Assembly: GCA_905221605.1 (NCBI GenBank)
Contig: CAJNDS010000006.1
Location: forward strand, 17,501-79,500
Direction of reading: 5' to 3'
Length of the DNA: 62,000 nucleotides
DNA from: Symbiodinium natans
Lineage: Eukaryota > Sar > Dinophyceae > Suessiales > Symbiodiniaceae
This document shows positions 49,253 through 61,856 of this stretch, piece after piece. The position numbers and the translations under genes were made by a program. The notes beneath the pieces were generated by a model, which saw only the letters and a program-made list of their open reading frames with translations, searched no databases and was not told the DNA's origin. Every line of letters begins with the position of its first letter. Within the stretch, counting starts at the first letter, position 1.

Positions 49253-52200
49253 ACATTAGGGAAGCCTCGTCTCTTTGATTGCTCAGAGATGCGGATTCGA
49301 GCGCAAGGCATGAGCAGCACACTCGTGGCGCATTCTGCTGTGAGCCAGACTCAGGCCTTTGCCGGTGCCAGGCTTTTGAAGGCTATTGAAAGCAAGGTCA
49401 TGAACTTTGTCAGACCGTCACATACGTTGTAAACATATAAAGACATATGTCTACACACCGCATGACTCTGCTGCGATTTGCAGCTCCAAAAATATGAACG
49501 GCCTGTCGCAGTTTTGACAGCAGGCCACCTATACTACAGTTTTAAACATGATGCTGTATGCAACACGGTCGTCTTTTCGGCAGTGCTGTGACATGAAGCT
49601 CAGACTGCAAAATCTAGTGGCATTTGCGGCCCTATCTCCCAGTAATGTTGCATCGGCTCTGTAGAGAAGCAACGCAGCGTCATAAGTTCACAAGTCGTGG
49701 TGCAGCCAGCTGTGTGGCCGCAGTGGCCACCCCGTCCACGGTGTCCATGTCAGCATGGCCCTGACGCCTTGCAGGACAACTCTCCATCTACATCTGATGC
49801 TACATTTCTTCCGCAGACTCAACGAACCAATGGAACAACTGACAGATGTTCACTCGCAGGACTGCACCACACTGCACCCTCGGCCTTGAGTGTCCGGGGC
49901 TGTGAGCAAAGCGTACAGAGATGGAGGCACGTCGGACTCTGGACGTGCACGCAATCATTTCGACGGTGTGGACCTGAAGAGGCCGTTGCTGAAACGGGAC
50001 ATGCAGGAAGCTACGGGTACATTACTGCTACATCTGCTCTACCGTTTTCAGACTCAGCACCTCAGCAATACTCAGCACAAGAGAATATCGGAGAGACAGT
50101 CAGACACCGAGTCTCGGGAGTCTCAGGAGAGCCCATGGAATGGCCGTGTGGAGGGCCCATGCGGAAAAGCCCATGGAGAGCCTCAAGACCACTCCAAGAA
50201 TCCTACAACATCTTATGAGCTGCTTATGTGCATCTCGCGATGGACAGTTGATGCAGCTGGCAGACGATGCTGCTCATGTCTGCTCATGTTGTTCTGGGAA
50301 TTCTGGCGCGGAGGCCGGCACTGATGGGAAGGAGAAGTGCGCCCTCGATGGAGCGGGATGGCGGCGCGCTTTTCACAGAGCAAAGTTTTCGCTATAAACG
50401 ATCTTAGCGATTTTGTTGGTACTGTACTGACCCATATGGCTCATCTGGCAAAAGCTGCCAAGAGCCGATCGGGCTGCTACAGCTGCAGCAGCTCGGGTAT
50501 CGGTGTCGATTGAATTGTTGTCCGTGTCCACATCTGAGCGCCTGAAACTGACGCGTTCGCGGCGACTCAGAGTAGCAGCTCGGCTGTGCCAGCACATGCT
50601 GGTGCAGCGCCGGAAAGGGTAAATTCACTTCGCAGCAGCGCCCCTGGACATTTCCAAAACGAAGCACAAAAAACACCAGCGAACGTCACTGTCGATGGAG
50701 TACATGTGGTTCTCTGTTTAATGTCGATACCACATGTACTGATTCCTGCTCCTGGCGCGCGGGTGCATTGTGTATTTGTACCTGATTGCATGATGACGCG
50801 ACATGCCGTATGAACTGTCCCCACGGTGTCAGAAAAGTAAGGCTTGGCACGGCTTCTCCATGCCATGATTGCGTTGCTCACTCAATTCTCAAAGTGCTTG
50901 ACTTGGAAGTCTGCTAGGGCCAGCACCACCCGATCCTGAAAGTCTGCTGCATTGAAGGACTCCACTCGGTCTTGCCAGGGACGGTATCAGACTGCGGCTT
51001 GCAATCCCAGCCCTATCGGCTCCTATCCATTGTACTGCAAACATCTGCAAACCATACTCCCACACACGAGGCCTGCTTGGAGCTCAGTGGACACCTAAGG
51101 CTGGAGCAGGCGCAGTGTGATTAAATAGGCCAACAGCCATTGGGACCTTGTCCAACAGGACGATCTGCGACTTCGAGGAGTAGGCATCCACCCCTGATGC
51201 CTGGCAGAAATCGAGCCACAGGCATGTGCATGGTGTGTGCTCAGTGACTGCATGCTAAATTCACGCGTCTCCCGTGAACCAAGATGATCATGCATCTGAA
51301 CGAACACCAACCCTCGAGTGCCTCAGTGACCTCGGGCACATTGCTGTCTCCTCGCTCTGCCGCTTTGCTCAAATACCTGCAGCCAGGCCATGACATCGTA
51401 GACGCGAACGGCGCGAACGACGCGAATTCTAAGCTGTTCAAGACTTGGAGCATCACTACATCTGTTCACGTCTATTCCGTAACCCCAAGCATCAAGTATG
51501 GCCTCTGGTCCCAAGGAGTGTAAGGCACATCATATAGCACCCTAGTGCATGGTTGTGTATGGGACCGATGGCACATTCTTTGTGTTCCCAGTCGAGTCGT
51601 GCCAACTAGGACTCACGCTGGATTGCAGCCCAGCTACAGCTTCCTCAGCCGCGCGTTCTTGATCGGAAACTTGTATGCGTGGTACGCAATAAGAAGCTCG
51701 CCTGCGCACCCAAATGGTCAAAACAATGACAATGAAAAACGATCTCATTAAATGATATTCAGATATATTCAGGCTGCTTCAGTCTTCTCTGCAGAGATTG
51801 CTCCGCTGAACACGTCGATGACAGTGAATACGCAGCATGAAGCAGCAACAACTACAATGTTCTGCTCAGGCGCATAGCGGCGCAATGAATCCAATCACTA
51901 TGCGAACATAGAGGCGCAAGGACCTCAGACAAAAAGGACATCCAAGCTCTGAGCGGGTTTTTCGTATGTTTTTCGTAATGCTGCCGATGCTGTGCTGCCG
52001 ATGTGCTGATTGAAACATGACTGCAGTTTGTACTTGAGCTTTCTGGGCGTCGTGCTCTGGCTGGGAGTGGATGACGTGGCGAAAGCACTCATCAATGCCT
52101 CAAAGCAATTTAAAACATACCTTGCGGCACAGCCTTGCTTAAAAACCCGTTCGTTCCATCTACGGTCGTCTTGACAGGCAAGCACTTGACCTTTTCCTGT

Positions 52201-52405
52201 TCATGCTGGCCTACGCCTTGCCACGTTGGTCCTAGGCACGGCAGCCCCCACACTAACTGGTCACTAGTTGCCAGCCATGTAAGTCACGTATGCGCTAGAA
52301 GTCGAGCACTCCGAGCGCAAAAGAAATATATAGGCCCAAAATAGGCAGGGCACACGTTGAATCGTCATCAATGCCTCGAGCAGCTGTTGCAAGTAAAGCC
52401 AAAAC
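49253..52405. other. Intergenic, nothing recognised
   Basis: Frames of 140-170 codons at 49697-50324 (plus) overlap each other and lack domains. No repeat stands out. Confidence 0.45.
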
Positions 52406-52930
52406 TTGATCACAAACTTGCTTCATCTTGCTTCTGGTCTCCAGACATTGCATGCTACGAGAGTGAAGTATCTGGAAGATTGGGATTTCGTGGACACGCC
52501 CTCATGGTCGCATGCGCCCTTTAGGCTGCAACTTGTTCCTCAGACTTCCCCAGACGCTGTCTCTTCTGAAAACTCGTGGGTGGAACCTGAAGAAAAATGG
52601 AGTGTGGAAGAAAGAGAGATGGGTTGGACCGAAGTCTTACGCGGCATCTGCCACCTGCTTCATATACCTGTAAATGCAGAATGTATATGCGACGCTCCCA
52701 CTGTGGTTTTGCGCGCCGAGGTTGCGGAACAGCTCAGTAACGTACCATTGGAAATTGGAACATTCGCGAGAATACGACCAGAATACGTATGCACTCCCCC
52801 TGATGTCGCGAGCCCATTGATGCCACGGAAGAGGACAATCCAGTCGAGTCTGGATCTCATAGCTGGGTTTACTCTATTGATGATTTCGGCAACTGCTCCT
52901 CGGAATGATGTTTCTGCTGAGGAAAACTAG
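52406..52930 (+). CDS. Hypothetical exon
   Basis: A 174-codon open stretch ending at a stop at 52930, with balanced composition: VKYLEDWDFVDTPSWSHAPF, an acidic Trp-rich segment (WVEPEEKWSVEEREMGWTEV) and VPLEIGTFARIRPEYVCTPP. It is the longest plausible plus-strand exon that is not low-complexity. No family is recognised, and a plus-strand gene would go against the minus-strand trend here. Confidence 0.28.
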   Translation: MITNLLHLASGLQTLHATRVKYLEDWDFVDTPSWSHAPFRLQLVPQTSPDAVSSENSWVEPEEKWSVEEREMGWTEVLRGICHLLHIPVNAECICDAPTVVLRAEVAEQLSNVPLEIGTFARIRPEYVCTPPDVASPLMPRKRTIQSSLDLIAGFTLLMISATAPRNDVSAEEN

Positions 52931-54240
52931 AACGATGTCCACCCAGCGCTCTACTGCCAATCGACCGAGAACGAATGCTAAAACTAATGCAATACTTCAC
53001 CGAGATTTAAGTGGTTTAAGGCTCTTGAGTGTATAGAAGGTTTGTTGGCGCTCCACCTGCTTATCGATGTGACCACATGTGGCTAGAAACTGTTCGCGCG
53101 CCTTCCAGGGCACAGCTTCTTTCGCAATTCTGTGTCTTCAAGCCTGACATGTGACTCGAACTTGTCTCTGTCTCGAACTCACATGTGAAACTCACAGCAA
53201 CACTACCGTGGACATGGACACTAATGGACACTCATGCCGCACACGCACGACACACAGACACAGCAGGCGCCTGCCAAGCCAAGACCCAAAAACGTCAACG
53301 AGGAAAAGATCGCGGCCGCAAGAATCTGACAGTCAGGTCCGCTCAAGACAGGGACTGCAAAAGCAGGGCCCGTTAGATACCCCAAGCCACCCAAAATCTC
53401 GAAGACTCCACCCTTTAAAGTGCTTTTGGGGGGGGGTTCGCCTCTGTAAGTTCGAGCTGCCCATCAAAGTTAATCACCAAGAGAGAAGATGCTCTCCCGC
53501 TTGCCTGGCTCATGGAGAGTGCTCCGAAGATCTGGCCTCTCGCGTGACAGAACAACAACCACTCTGAGCGACACTCCGCGACGCTCCGCGACACGCTGCG
53601 TTTCTTTCATACAAATGTGCGAGGGCGGAGCCTTAATCGTATCATGGAGTGGATCAAACTTAGTTTCGCTTTTGTTGTGATAGATGGATATAGATGGCAT
53701 ATGAGGGGACTTTAACCGTTGACTTTGATGTGGCCACATCTGCTCCAGCCTTCGCGCTTGTTTTGGAGAGATTTGCCATCAGCACCATTGCGGGACATAC
53801 AGTCCTCAGAATGCGAGCGCGTTAGTGGCATTTCGCAACCGACTGCTGCACTGCACGATATTGCACGTGCCTCGTCCACGAGCCAGCACTGTGCGGAGAT
53901 GCGCCAGAAGGAGAAACTACAAAGGCCCATCCTTGACAGGCATACTACATGGCCTTGCTTACCGTCGCTCTCGTTTCGCTGCTCCATGTGGCCATATGTG
54001 GCCGTGCGCAGACTAACAACCCAGGCCTCGTGATGATCGACCTCGAGATGCAAGAAGCAGCATGTCAACATGTTGACAAAAACTCGAGATCACACATCGA
54101 AAATGCCGCTCTCTGAATATGCGCTACCCACTCAGAGGCTGACCAGATGAATAACAGGAACACCTGAGGTCTGGTGTGGTGTGGTCTTGGCATCTTGGCA
54201 TATGCTGCGGGTCATTGTCTGCAGCCAGGCATCGGAGGGC
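52931..54240. other. Intergenic, nothing recognised
   Basis: No domain or repeat beyond a short ctccgcgacactccgcgacg duplication at about 53573-53600. Confidence 0.45.
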
Positions 54241-54729
54241 TCAAGAAATCCGATGAGGAGAAAGGTCAGGCAAGCGTTGAGAAGTCGAAAAGACACGACC
54301 TTGGCAGACTTGCCAATCGATTGGAACGTGTTGGCCCTGGTTTGGTTTTGAAGGCGCGGACAATCCCCAAAAGTCGCCGGTCGCTCTTCCCGGCCATGTC
54401 CCTGACAACTGAAGCGTTCCGGTTAAACATGGCGATGGCATCCTGAGTCTGCTCGTTGGTGCTGGTTCTTGCCTCAATGAATCATCCCTCGTGAAAAGGT
54501 GCATATACACCAGGTTCATCACCTGGACCAGGAGTGCTTCTAAAACTTGTAGAGAATTGTCAGCGCGCGGTTTAAACTCTCGACGCCGGCGCATGTGTCT
54601 CATGAGTTGACGTCCAGCGACTGCTTCTGTGATTCCTGCGGCCATGCCAGCGCCGACGATCACTTGAACTCGCTGCCAGCTGCTAAGACGAAGGACATAC
54701 GTGACATAGTAGAGAAGCCTGGGAAACAA
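54241..54729 (-). CDS. Hypothetical exon
   Basis: A 162-codon open stretch. The first half (RLLYYVTYVLRLSSWQRVQV, then GAGMAAGITEAVAGRQLMRH) looks protein-like and partly hydrophobic, while the second half is Pro/Ser-rich and may be intron. No family recognised. Confidence 0.2.
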   Translation of the reverse strand: MFPRLLYYVTYVLRLSSWQRVQVIVGAGMAAGITEAVAGRQLMRHMRRRREFKPRADNSLQVLEALLVQVMNLVYMHLFTRDDSLRQEPAPTSRLRMPSPCLTGTLQLSGTWPGRATGDFWGLSAPSKPNQGQHVPIDWQVCQGRVFSTSQRLPDLSPHRIS

Positions 54730-55432
54730 TCATGAAACAATCAAAAGGTCTGCGTGACAGATAGCTGCATTGTGAAAAACCTGATCATGTCCGAACCCAG
54801 GCTTTGTCAGGGAGCATGGAAGAAATGCAGATGCCATAGGCCCCATGCCAAAACCTGAGCAACTCTTCTTCATTGGATACTGTGCTTTGGTGCGTCAACC
54901 GTTCGCACTTGTCCCAAATGCAGCTTGGTTACTTCATGGCTAGCCTCAAGTTGCAAAGTGGCGCCCAAGTACTTAAACATACTTCTTGTACTGGCGTACT
55001 CTACAATATTATAGGAACATGCTGAAACCTTCTCTCTAACAAAAAGAAGAGGTAGCTTTCGTTTCTCATGGTCACCAGACACTTTAACGACTTCTCATTA
55101 ACACATGTGTCAATGAATGCTATCATTGACGTGAGCAAGCACTGACGAGACACTTCCTAACGCACTACAACTGTGAAGCTCCTCTGTGTCAGAGACGCCC
55201 GTGAAGCCCGTGAAGAGGTGTAAAAATGTAACTTGAACTTGACGAAACTGCACCCGTTCTGAATGCAAAAAACGAGAGAATCAGCACACACGCACCTACA
55301 CCTGGATTCCTTCAGATGGCCAAGCGGGCCCAGATCACTGCACTCCTCACGGCAAGGCGCAGATGTTGAAGCGCACCTCGACTCCAATTTACCCCTGTAA
55401 AACAAAAACCGTTATTTCTTATGATGCGTGGC

Positions 55433-55476
<44 letters not shown>

Positions 55477-58400
55477 CTTCCTTCGAAGCACTCCAAAAGC
55501 CCCTGCTTTCAGTCTTCTGCGCAGCAGCAAAGTGTCAGACTTAAGCAGCCTCTCAAAGAGAGCCATTCAAAATTTGCAGACAAGGCAGCTGTTGGCAGGT
55601 TGCTGCGCGTCCTTCCGGCAGAGGCGACGCAGGCTGCGAGGCAGCGCCTTTGCATCAGACGCTGGCTTTAAATGTAGGCAAAAACATACAAATACTCTTC
55701 TTCTTTCTTTTGGACTCTTTTTCAATCCTTTTGGCACCTCCCAAATGATGGCCGCAGACCCATCATGCTCCGCTGCAGCCTGCAGAAGACAGCACAGGCA
55801 CTTAAGCAGCGGCCGCAGTGGCCTGGCGATCGTCGATGGCCATTGTGCCGACCACGCCCGTCAAAAAACAAAAGCCAAAACCCAAACAAACGCCAAAGTC
55901 CCCAACTCCCCAGTCGAGCCCCAGACTCCCCCATCCTTAAGTTGTTTTGGGCTTCAAGCACAGCATCCCCAGCCAGCGGCATCATCCCTGGTAGCGTTGA
56001 CTGCAAAGTGTTCCAAGCAAGTGTTCCATGCAGAGATGAGCCCTTCCGTTGGCAAACGCTTGAATTTCAGTACCACTCAGTGAATACTCAGTGAGGTAGT
56101 TCCAGCTGTCTAGGAGTGGCCGGGAATGCACCATCAGAGCACATTGATCACAACTGATGACAGCGACACAAAGCGAGCAGCCGATTAACGACTCACTGTT
56201 GTTGTCAATTTATGGATTTCACAATACTCACAAGACAGTGCTCATGTTAACCTTGTATGCCGTGGGTGTCAGAACTTCTCAAAGGAACCTTCGGCTTCCC
56301 CACTTCTGACCCCTTACCCGACCATCCCCGACCCTGTGTCCAAGACACGTGCGTTTTTTAGTTTTTGCGCAAGAGGTTCAGAGCCTTTGGTCCCTTAGAG
56401 ATCCTAGAGTTATCTAAGAGATTATCTATTTGCTTGCTGGATCTTTCAGGGCTTTGGGCGATGGCTTTAGGGTTTCCAGGACTGGGCTCGGAGAGGAGTC
56501 TAGCAAATCTGCAGCATGCGATCACCTTGCAACAAGACCCGCACTTGTTCTAGATGTGAATTTCGCGTTCTTATGATGCCGCATCTGTCGCGCCTTGCAC
56601 TCGTCATGCTGCGTGCGTGCCTCCTTGAAGAGCGGCACGGCCTGCAGTCAAGTTGAACCATCAGTTGAACCAATTGGTACGCACTGATAGGTGCACTTGT
56701 TGATACCTGTTGCTGCTTAGTGGCCGCAAAAGCGAGCCTTTGAAATATTGAGCTATACCAATACTTGCACCACAGATGCTACCCGCCTGCAAACTCAGAA
56801 GGCCCAGCGGAACAATGTACAACACCTGAGCATAGCATGGGAATGCATAAGGTCGGTGCTCACGGAACCATGCAGCTTGGCTACAAATGCCAAGCGCACG
56901 ATGAAGGATGCATCGCTGCTTAGCCTCACGTCATGGCAGGTCTGTGTCGGTCAGTCTTTCGGAGAATTACATCCTACGTCACGGCTACATCATCCTACAG
57001 GTGCTGAAATGTCAATGACCCCAAGACTGCAAGTCAAAGCCTTAGAACCCAGCTGGGTAGACAGCACAAGCTTTAGATTGCTTGAAAACGCTTTGACCCT
57101 TAGAAGAAACCCTTTATCTTATTCCCCTAAATCTTCGCGATGTACACCTGATATAGCCCACATAGCCCCTACATCCCTACATTACCCCTAAGGTCCCCTG
57201 TAAGGGTTTCTCCTTTAGTCCCTTGATTGGAACATGGCATTGCCAGTGCAGTTGCCACTGCAGTTGCCACCAGGTCACACAAGAAAGACCAGTCCCCCGG
57301 CGCCGCCCCCGGCCATGCAAGCATATTTGCAGAGACCTGCGGCCAGGGCGGGCACCGAAACTTTCAGCTGACTGCGATGCGGGCACTGGAAGCATAAGCC
57401 TTCAACGCTGATGCGCTCCTCCTTGAACGGGTAGACTTGCTGCCTCTCCGAATGCAAAACTTCGCATACTAGATCCACTAGGCCATGCTAAGCCATGCTA
57501 TCTACCTTACTACCAAAAGATATCAAAAGATCATGTGAACAAGATCCGCACCTGGCCGCCTCGAAGGCGATGATGCAGCCACCGACGCCCCAACAAGTGA
57601 TGATCCACATGACCAGGAACCAAGCCTTGAAAAATGCGGACTGTCTTTGATATGCCAGCCATGTCTAGCCGCACCAACGCCGCACCAACACAATTGTGAG
57701 AAATTCCGAAGGGGGGCAGAAAATGCTGCAACGCCGTAACCGGATACCAAAACACAAAACACCGGCAAGTCTCGTAGGCCGCATCTCCTTCCTCAAATGC
57801 AGTACAGCTGCAAGTGATGCAAGAAATATTGAAACAGACTCAGTACATTGCATTCGCAAAGGCGTCTGTACATGTAAGCCCTGTTGAAGGCAAGCGTCAG
57901 GTGGCAAATACATCAAGCTTGCACCCAAAGCTGCAAGAAATGAGTGCGTCAGAAGCCATGGCCTCATCATGACGCGGCCAGGCGAGTCATCGATCCAAGC
58001 AAGCCCTAAGCTCTTGCGGCGCGTAGACGCCCGTGGGTTAATCTGCATGCTTCGTGTTACCAGTGCATGCTTTTCATGTTACAGGTTTAGGGTTTGAGGT
58101 CCATGCTGCCAGCTTCCTGCGCCGGACTGAACTTGCATTTGCTGACTTTTGCCCTGTTCTGCGTGGCCTCTTTTGTTCGAATCTAAACGACGGCCGGAGC
58201 TTCCGCAGGTTTCGCGGATCTCGTGCACCGCCTGAACAGCTTCCATTGTGAACCACCAGCTTTGTATGTTGTAGCTCCAGTTTGTGCAAAAATCACAAGT
58301 AGTTTCCCCACGAGTCTTGCCCTACTTTTTGTGTTTACTTTCTAGGAAAAACAGCGAATCCACTGTACATACCAATGTAAAGTTCCTCTGCGCTGTTTCC

Positions 58401-59148
58401 AGACATGTCTTTCAACCACCAGGGGCGTCTACGTGCCGTGTACCGAGCATGTACTTAGTTCGCAGAATCCCCTAAAGCCAAGAGCCTGACGCCCGCCTGC
58501 CCCATCTGTGAACAGGAAAAAACCTCAATGTATGCAGCACCGAAGCAGGGCAATGCCATGGGCAAAGCCAGCGATCGCTGAGAAGCTGGCCTTTGCAGAA
58601 CCTGACAAGGGTAGCGCATCCAACATGCACCCAGAAACCATTATGCATTGGTCATGACTGCAAGTCACGTGGCAACAAGGAACTACCTTCTGAAGTGTGC
58701 TTGGCAAGCAGAAAGGACCCATAACGACCCTCTGGACCTCTTTGTCCTGCAGTCGACCCAAGAGCATGTCCTCCGAACGGATCGCAGCAAGCCATTCGGT
58801 GCGGCACTCTTATGCAACAGAAGTCATGGAGATGGTGCTTGAAATTACATGATGCTTTGCAGGTTGTTGGATCACTGCCACGCACCCCGATAATGATCAT
58901 ATACACGGCCCCATGCCTCTTGACCCTCTTCCAGTCGTTCCGACCGGGTTTTCCTCGTCGTATTGATGCCCAAATAACCCCACACACGCACAGATAGATA
59001 TATATATATATATAATAGATATATATATATACATATTATATATGCGCCGAATTAGCCGAATGCCATCTGTGTGGCCTCGCCCACCCCCCCCCCCACCGGC
59101 CCGTTGAGTTGACTTGACCCACACGCTGGAATGCTGCAGTCCTTCTAT
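54730..59148. other. Intergenic; (TC)n and (TA)n microsatellites
   Basis: A (TC)n run lies at 55434-55478 and TA-rich runs at 58993-59045. Frames at 55421-56083 (plus) and 57523-58048 (minus) were examined without finding a domain. Confidence 0.45.
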
Positions 59149-59409
59149 TCATTCTTGGTACGGCTGGGAAGTCTCGTCGTACCGCTGGGGTTGCACGACG
59201 TGTTGATTGAGGAAGCTCTTGCCAGATCTTATCCGGTGCCCACTGTGTAGGCATACCTTTGCCAGACTTTGCAAGTAATTCTGTGGCTTTCGCAGAAAGC
59301 CCACATCAGACCACCACGTGCCGCCAAGCCAGAATCCGAAAGGCGCAAAAGTTCTCAAGGCGCGCAAGATGCCGACCGCAACAAACTTGCAGGGCCGTCT
59401 CATTGCCAT
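59149..59409 (-). CDS. Hypothetical exon
   Basis: Open stretch with protein-like composition (KFVAVGILRALRTFAPFGFW then LGGTWWSDVGFLRKPQNYLQ). No family recognised and no splice sites resolved. Confidence 0.2.
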   Translation of the reverse strand: MAMRRPCKFVAVGILRALRTFAPFGFWLGGTWWSDVGFLRKPQNYLQSLAKVCLHSGHRIRSGKSFLNQHVVQPQRYDETSQPYQE

Positions 59410-60101
59410 TCACTGCCCCCTAGGCCGGCCAAAGGACGAGATATATCTGACATAGCTGGAAAGCGGTGAACTTGATTTGCCCTACTGCGGTAGGATCTTC
59501 GCACTCCCCGTGTGCGTGGCGGTTTAGAGATTTGGGCGCTCGACAGGAAAGAATAGGACCAATCAGATGTGTCCGTGTTTCGCCAATGTTTTAACGATCT
59601 AAGATCTGGACTTTCTGGATGTCCTTTGCTTGGCATTGTTGACAAGGCAAGGCAAACAATAAATAAATAAACCGTGAAACAACATGTCAAATGAAAGCTT
59701 CTTGTGTCTTCTTAGATTGATTCAGAGTGCAACTTTTAAAACGATTAAGATCGATTTCTTGGCACAGCAACATCCGCTTCAACATCAACCATTTTGTACA
59801 TGCACCGTGTATCATGATATATCATGGGACGCAAGGAGTGCTAGCAAATATTCGCAAATCACACGGCCGCTGCCCGGCCGGAACTGAGACCGTTCGTCTG
59901 GATGCCGTGAATGATTGAGCCGGTCAGTGATAAGCTACTGGTAGCATTGCCAGGATTCCACTTTGGCTGAAGTGGAGTTTGCTGTGCTGAAACGACTGTA
60001 CGAGTAGCATAGGTCTGAGTGCCACATCATGCCCGTGTCCTGTAGTGGGGCCCAGAAGGAGGCCATGGTAACCTGCTCCGACATCGGCTTCAACTGCTAG
60101 T

Positions 60102-60467
60102 TCAACTGCTCAAGCGTGGAGACACGCATAGACACGCCACTGAGGCTGATTCCAACATGCTGAAAATGGTAGCATTGAGGCCGAACTTTTCCAGATAGAT
60201 GTCTTTTGCAGGTCCAACAACTGCCATCCTGAGGCTGGCGTCATCCGCACTTCCAGAAGATGTGGAAAAATGTTGGGCAAGTTTGCCAAAGAAAAAACAA
60301 GCCATCACTTGCCAACTTCCCACATCTGGAGATGACAAGATATGACAAAGCCAGTACGTAGCCTGCTGTTCGAGGAGCATTCCGAAAGGACTGAAGAGAG
60401 CCAGCGCAAATCGCGTTCTGCCGAACCAGGAATGGCCAGAAGGGCCCCTGACGTGTGTTGATGCCAT
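60102..60467 (-). CDS. Hypothetical exon, partly hydrophobic
   Basis: A 121-codon open stretch with hydrophobic segments (FALALFSPFGMLLEQQATYW, then WQVMACFFFGKLAQHF) and MAVVGPAKDIYLEKFGLNAT. It could be a membrane-protein exon. No family recognised. Confidence 0.22.
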   Translation of the reverse strand: MASTHVRGPSGHSWFGRTRFALALFSPFGMLLEQQATYWLCHILSSPDVGSWQVMACFFFGKLAQHFSTSSGSADDASLRMAVVGPAKDIYLEKFGLNATIFSMLESASVACLCVSPRLSS

Positions 60468-60734
60468 TTAAACGGGCTATTTTTCAGTGCCGGCGGCTTC
60501 TGACTTGCTGGGCCTGGGCTGAAACGCCAAGGAGTGGAGCTGAAGCCAACAGGGGCCGCATGATGGCTCCTGGCCGGAAATCAGGGCACCTTGGACTACT
60601 GGAGGCACTACCAGCTGCGAGGGCAGAATCCTGCGTCGTCTTTGGCTGGGTCCCTTTTGTGTTGCTGTGGTTTTTCCTTAGGTTTAATGAGAAAGCTTCT
60701 GTTTTCCAACCTTCTTTTCGTTACTTTCAAAATG

Positions 60735-61680
60735 TTGTCTTCCTTTCCTTCCTTCCTTTCCTTCCTTCCTGCCGTCCTTCTTTCCTCCCTTCCTCCCTTC
60801 CCGATTTCTTCCGATTCCTTCCTCGATTCCTTCCTCGATTCCTTCCTCGCTTCCTCCCTCGCTTCCTCCCTCGCTTCCTCCCTCGCTTCCTCCCTCCCTT
60901 CCTCCCTGCCTCCCTCCCTCCCTCCCTTCCTCGCTTCCTCCCTCGCTTCCTCCCTCGCTTCCTCCCTCGCTTCCTCCCTCGCTTCCGCTTCCCTCGCTCC
61001 TCTCCTTCCTCCCTTCCTCCCTTCCGCCCTTCCTCCCTTCCTCCCTTCCTCCCTTCCTCCCTTCCCTCCCTCCCTCCCTCCCTCCTCCTCCCTTCCTCCT
61101 CCCTTCCTCCCCTTCCCTCCCTTCCCTCCCTTCCTCCCTCCCTCCCTTCCTCCCTTCCTCCCTTCCTCCCTTCCTCCCTTCCTCCCTTCCTCCCTTCCCC
61201 TCCCTTCCTCCCTTCCGCCCTTCCTCCCTTCCTCCCTTCCTCCCTTCCTCCCTTCCTCCCTTCCTCCCTTCCTCCCTTCCTCCCTTCCTCCCTTCCTCCC
61301 TTCCTCCTCCCTTCCTCCCTTCCCCTTCCTCCCTTCCTCCCGTCCTCCTCCCTTCCCCCTTCCTCCCTCCCTCCCTCCCTCCCTCCCTCCCTCCCTCCCT
61401 CCTTCCCTCCTTCCTTCCTTCCCTCCTTCCCTCCTTCCTTCCCTCCTTCCTCCCCTCCTTCCTCCCCTCCTTCCTTCCCTCCTTCCTTCCCAACTTCCTC
61501 CCCTCCTTCCTTCCCTCCTTCCTCTCCCCTCCTTCCTTCCCTCCTTCCTTTCCTCCCCTTCTTCCTTCCCTCCTTCCTTCCCTCCTTCCCTCCCTCTCCC
61601 TGCTTCCCTCCCTATCTCTGCTTCCCTCCCTCCTTCCTCGACCCCTTCCCCTCCCAATTCCTTCCTCGATTCCTTCCTTT
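60735..61680. repeat. TTCC/CTCCC pyrimidine satellite (~0.95 kb)
   Basis: The plus strand is almost purely C/T: cttcctccc octamers with ccttcctcgattcc and cctcgcttcctc variants at the left and ccttccttccctcc variants at the right. Absence of purines leaves nearly all frames open and produces long Pro/Ser/Leu-rich or Gly/Glu/Arg/Lys-rich frames of over 340 codons that are artefacts. Confidence 0.97.
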
Positions 61681-61856
61681 CTTTGCTTCGGAGGTTTTCC
61701 TCTTAGAACGTGGAGAAAGCTGAGGCTTACGTCTAAGACTCCAAGATACACATGCTTACAACATGGACACGTGCTTTCCTACGACAACCAGACGAAGCTA
61801 ACCCTCGTCACCGGTCCACCCCCCCTACTCAAAAAAAAACCAACCTTTAATGGCAA

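Noticed and set aside
57523-58048. Possible transporter exon (AALGASLMYLP) on the minus strand
   Set aside because: One short motif reminiscent of monocarboxylate transporters, with no continuation of the family pattern in any frame.
60608-61751. Open frames of 349-422 codons on both strands
   Set aside because: They exist only because the C/T-only satellite lacks stop-forming combinations; the peptides are Pro/Ser/Leu or Gly/Glu/Arg repeats.
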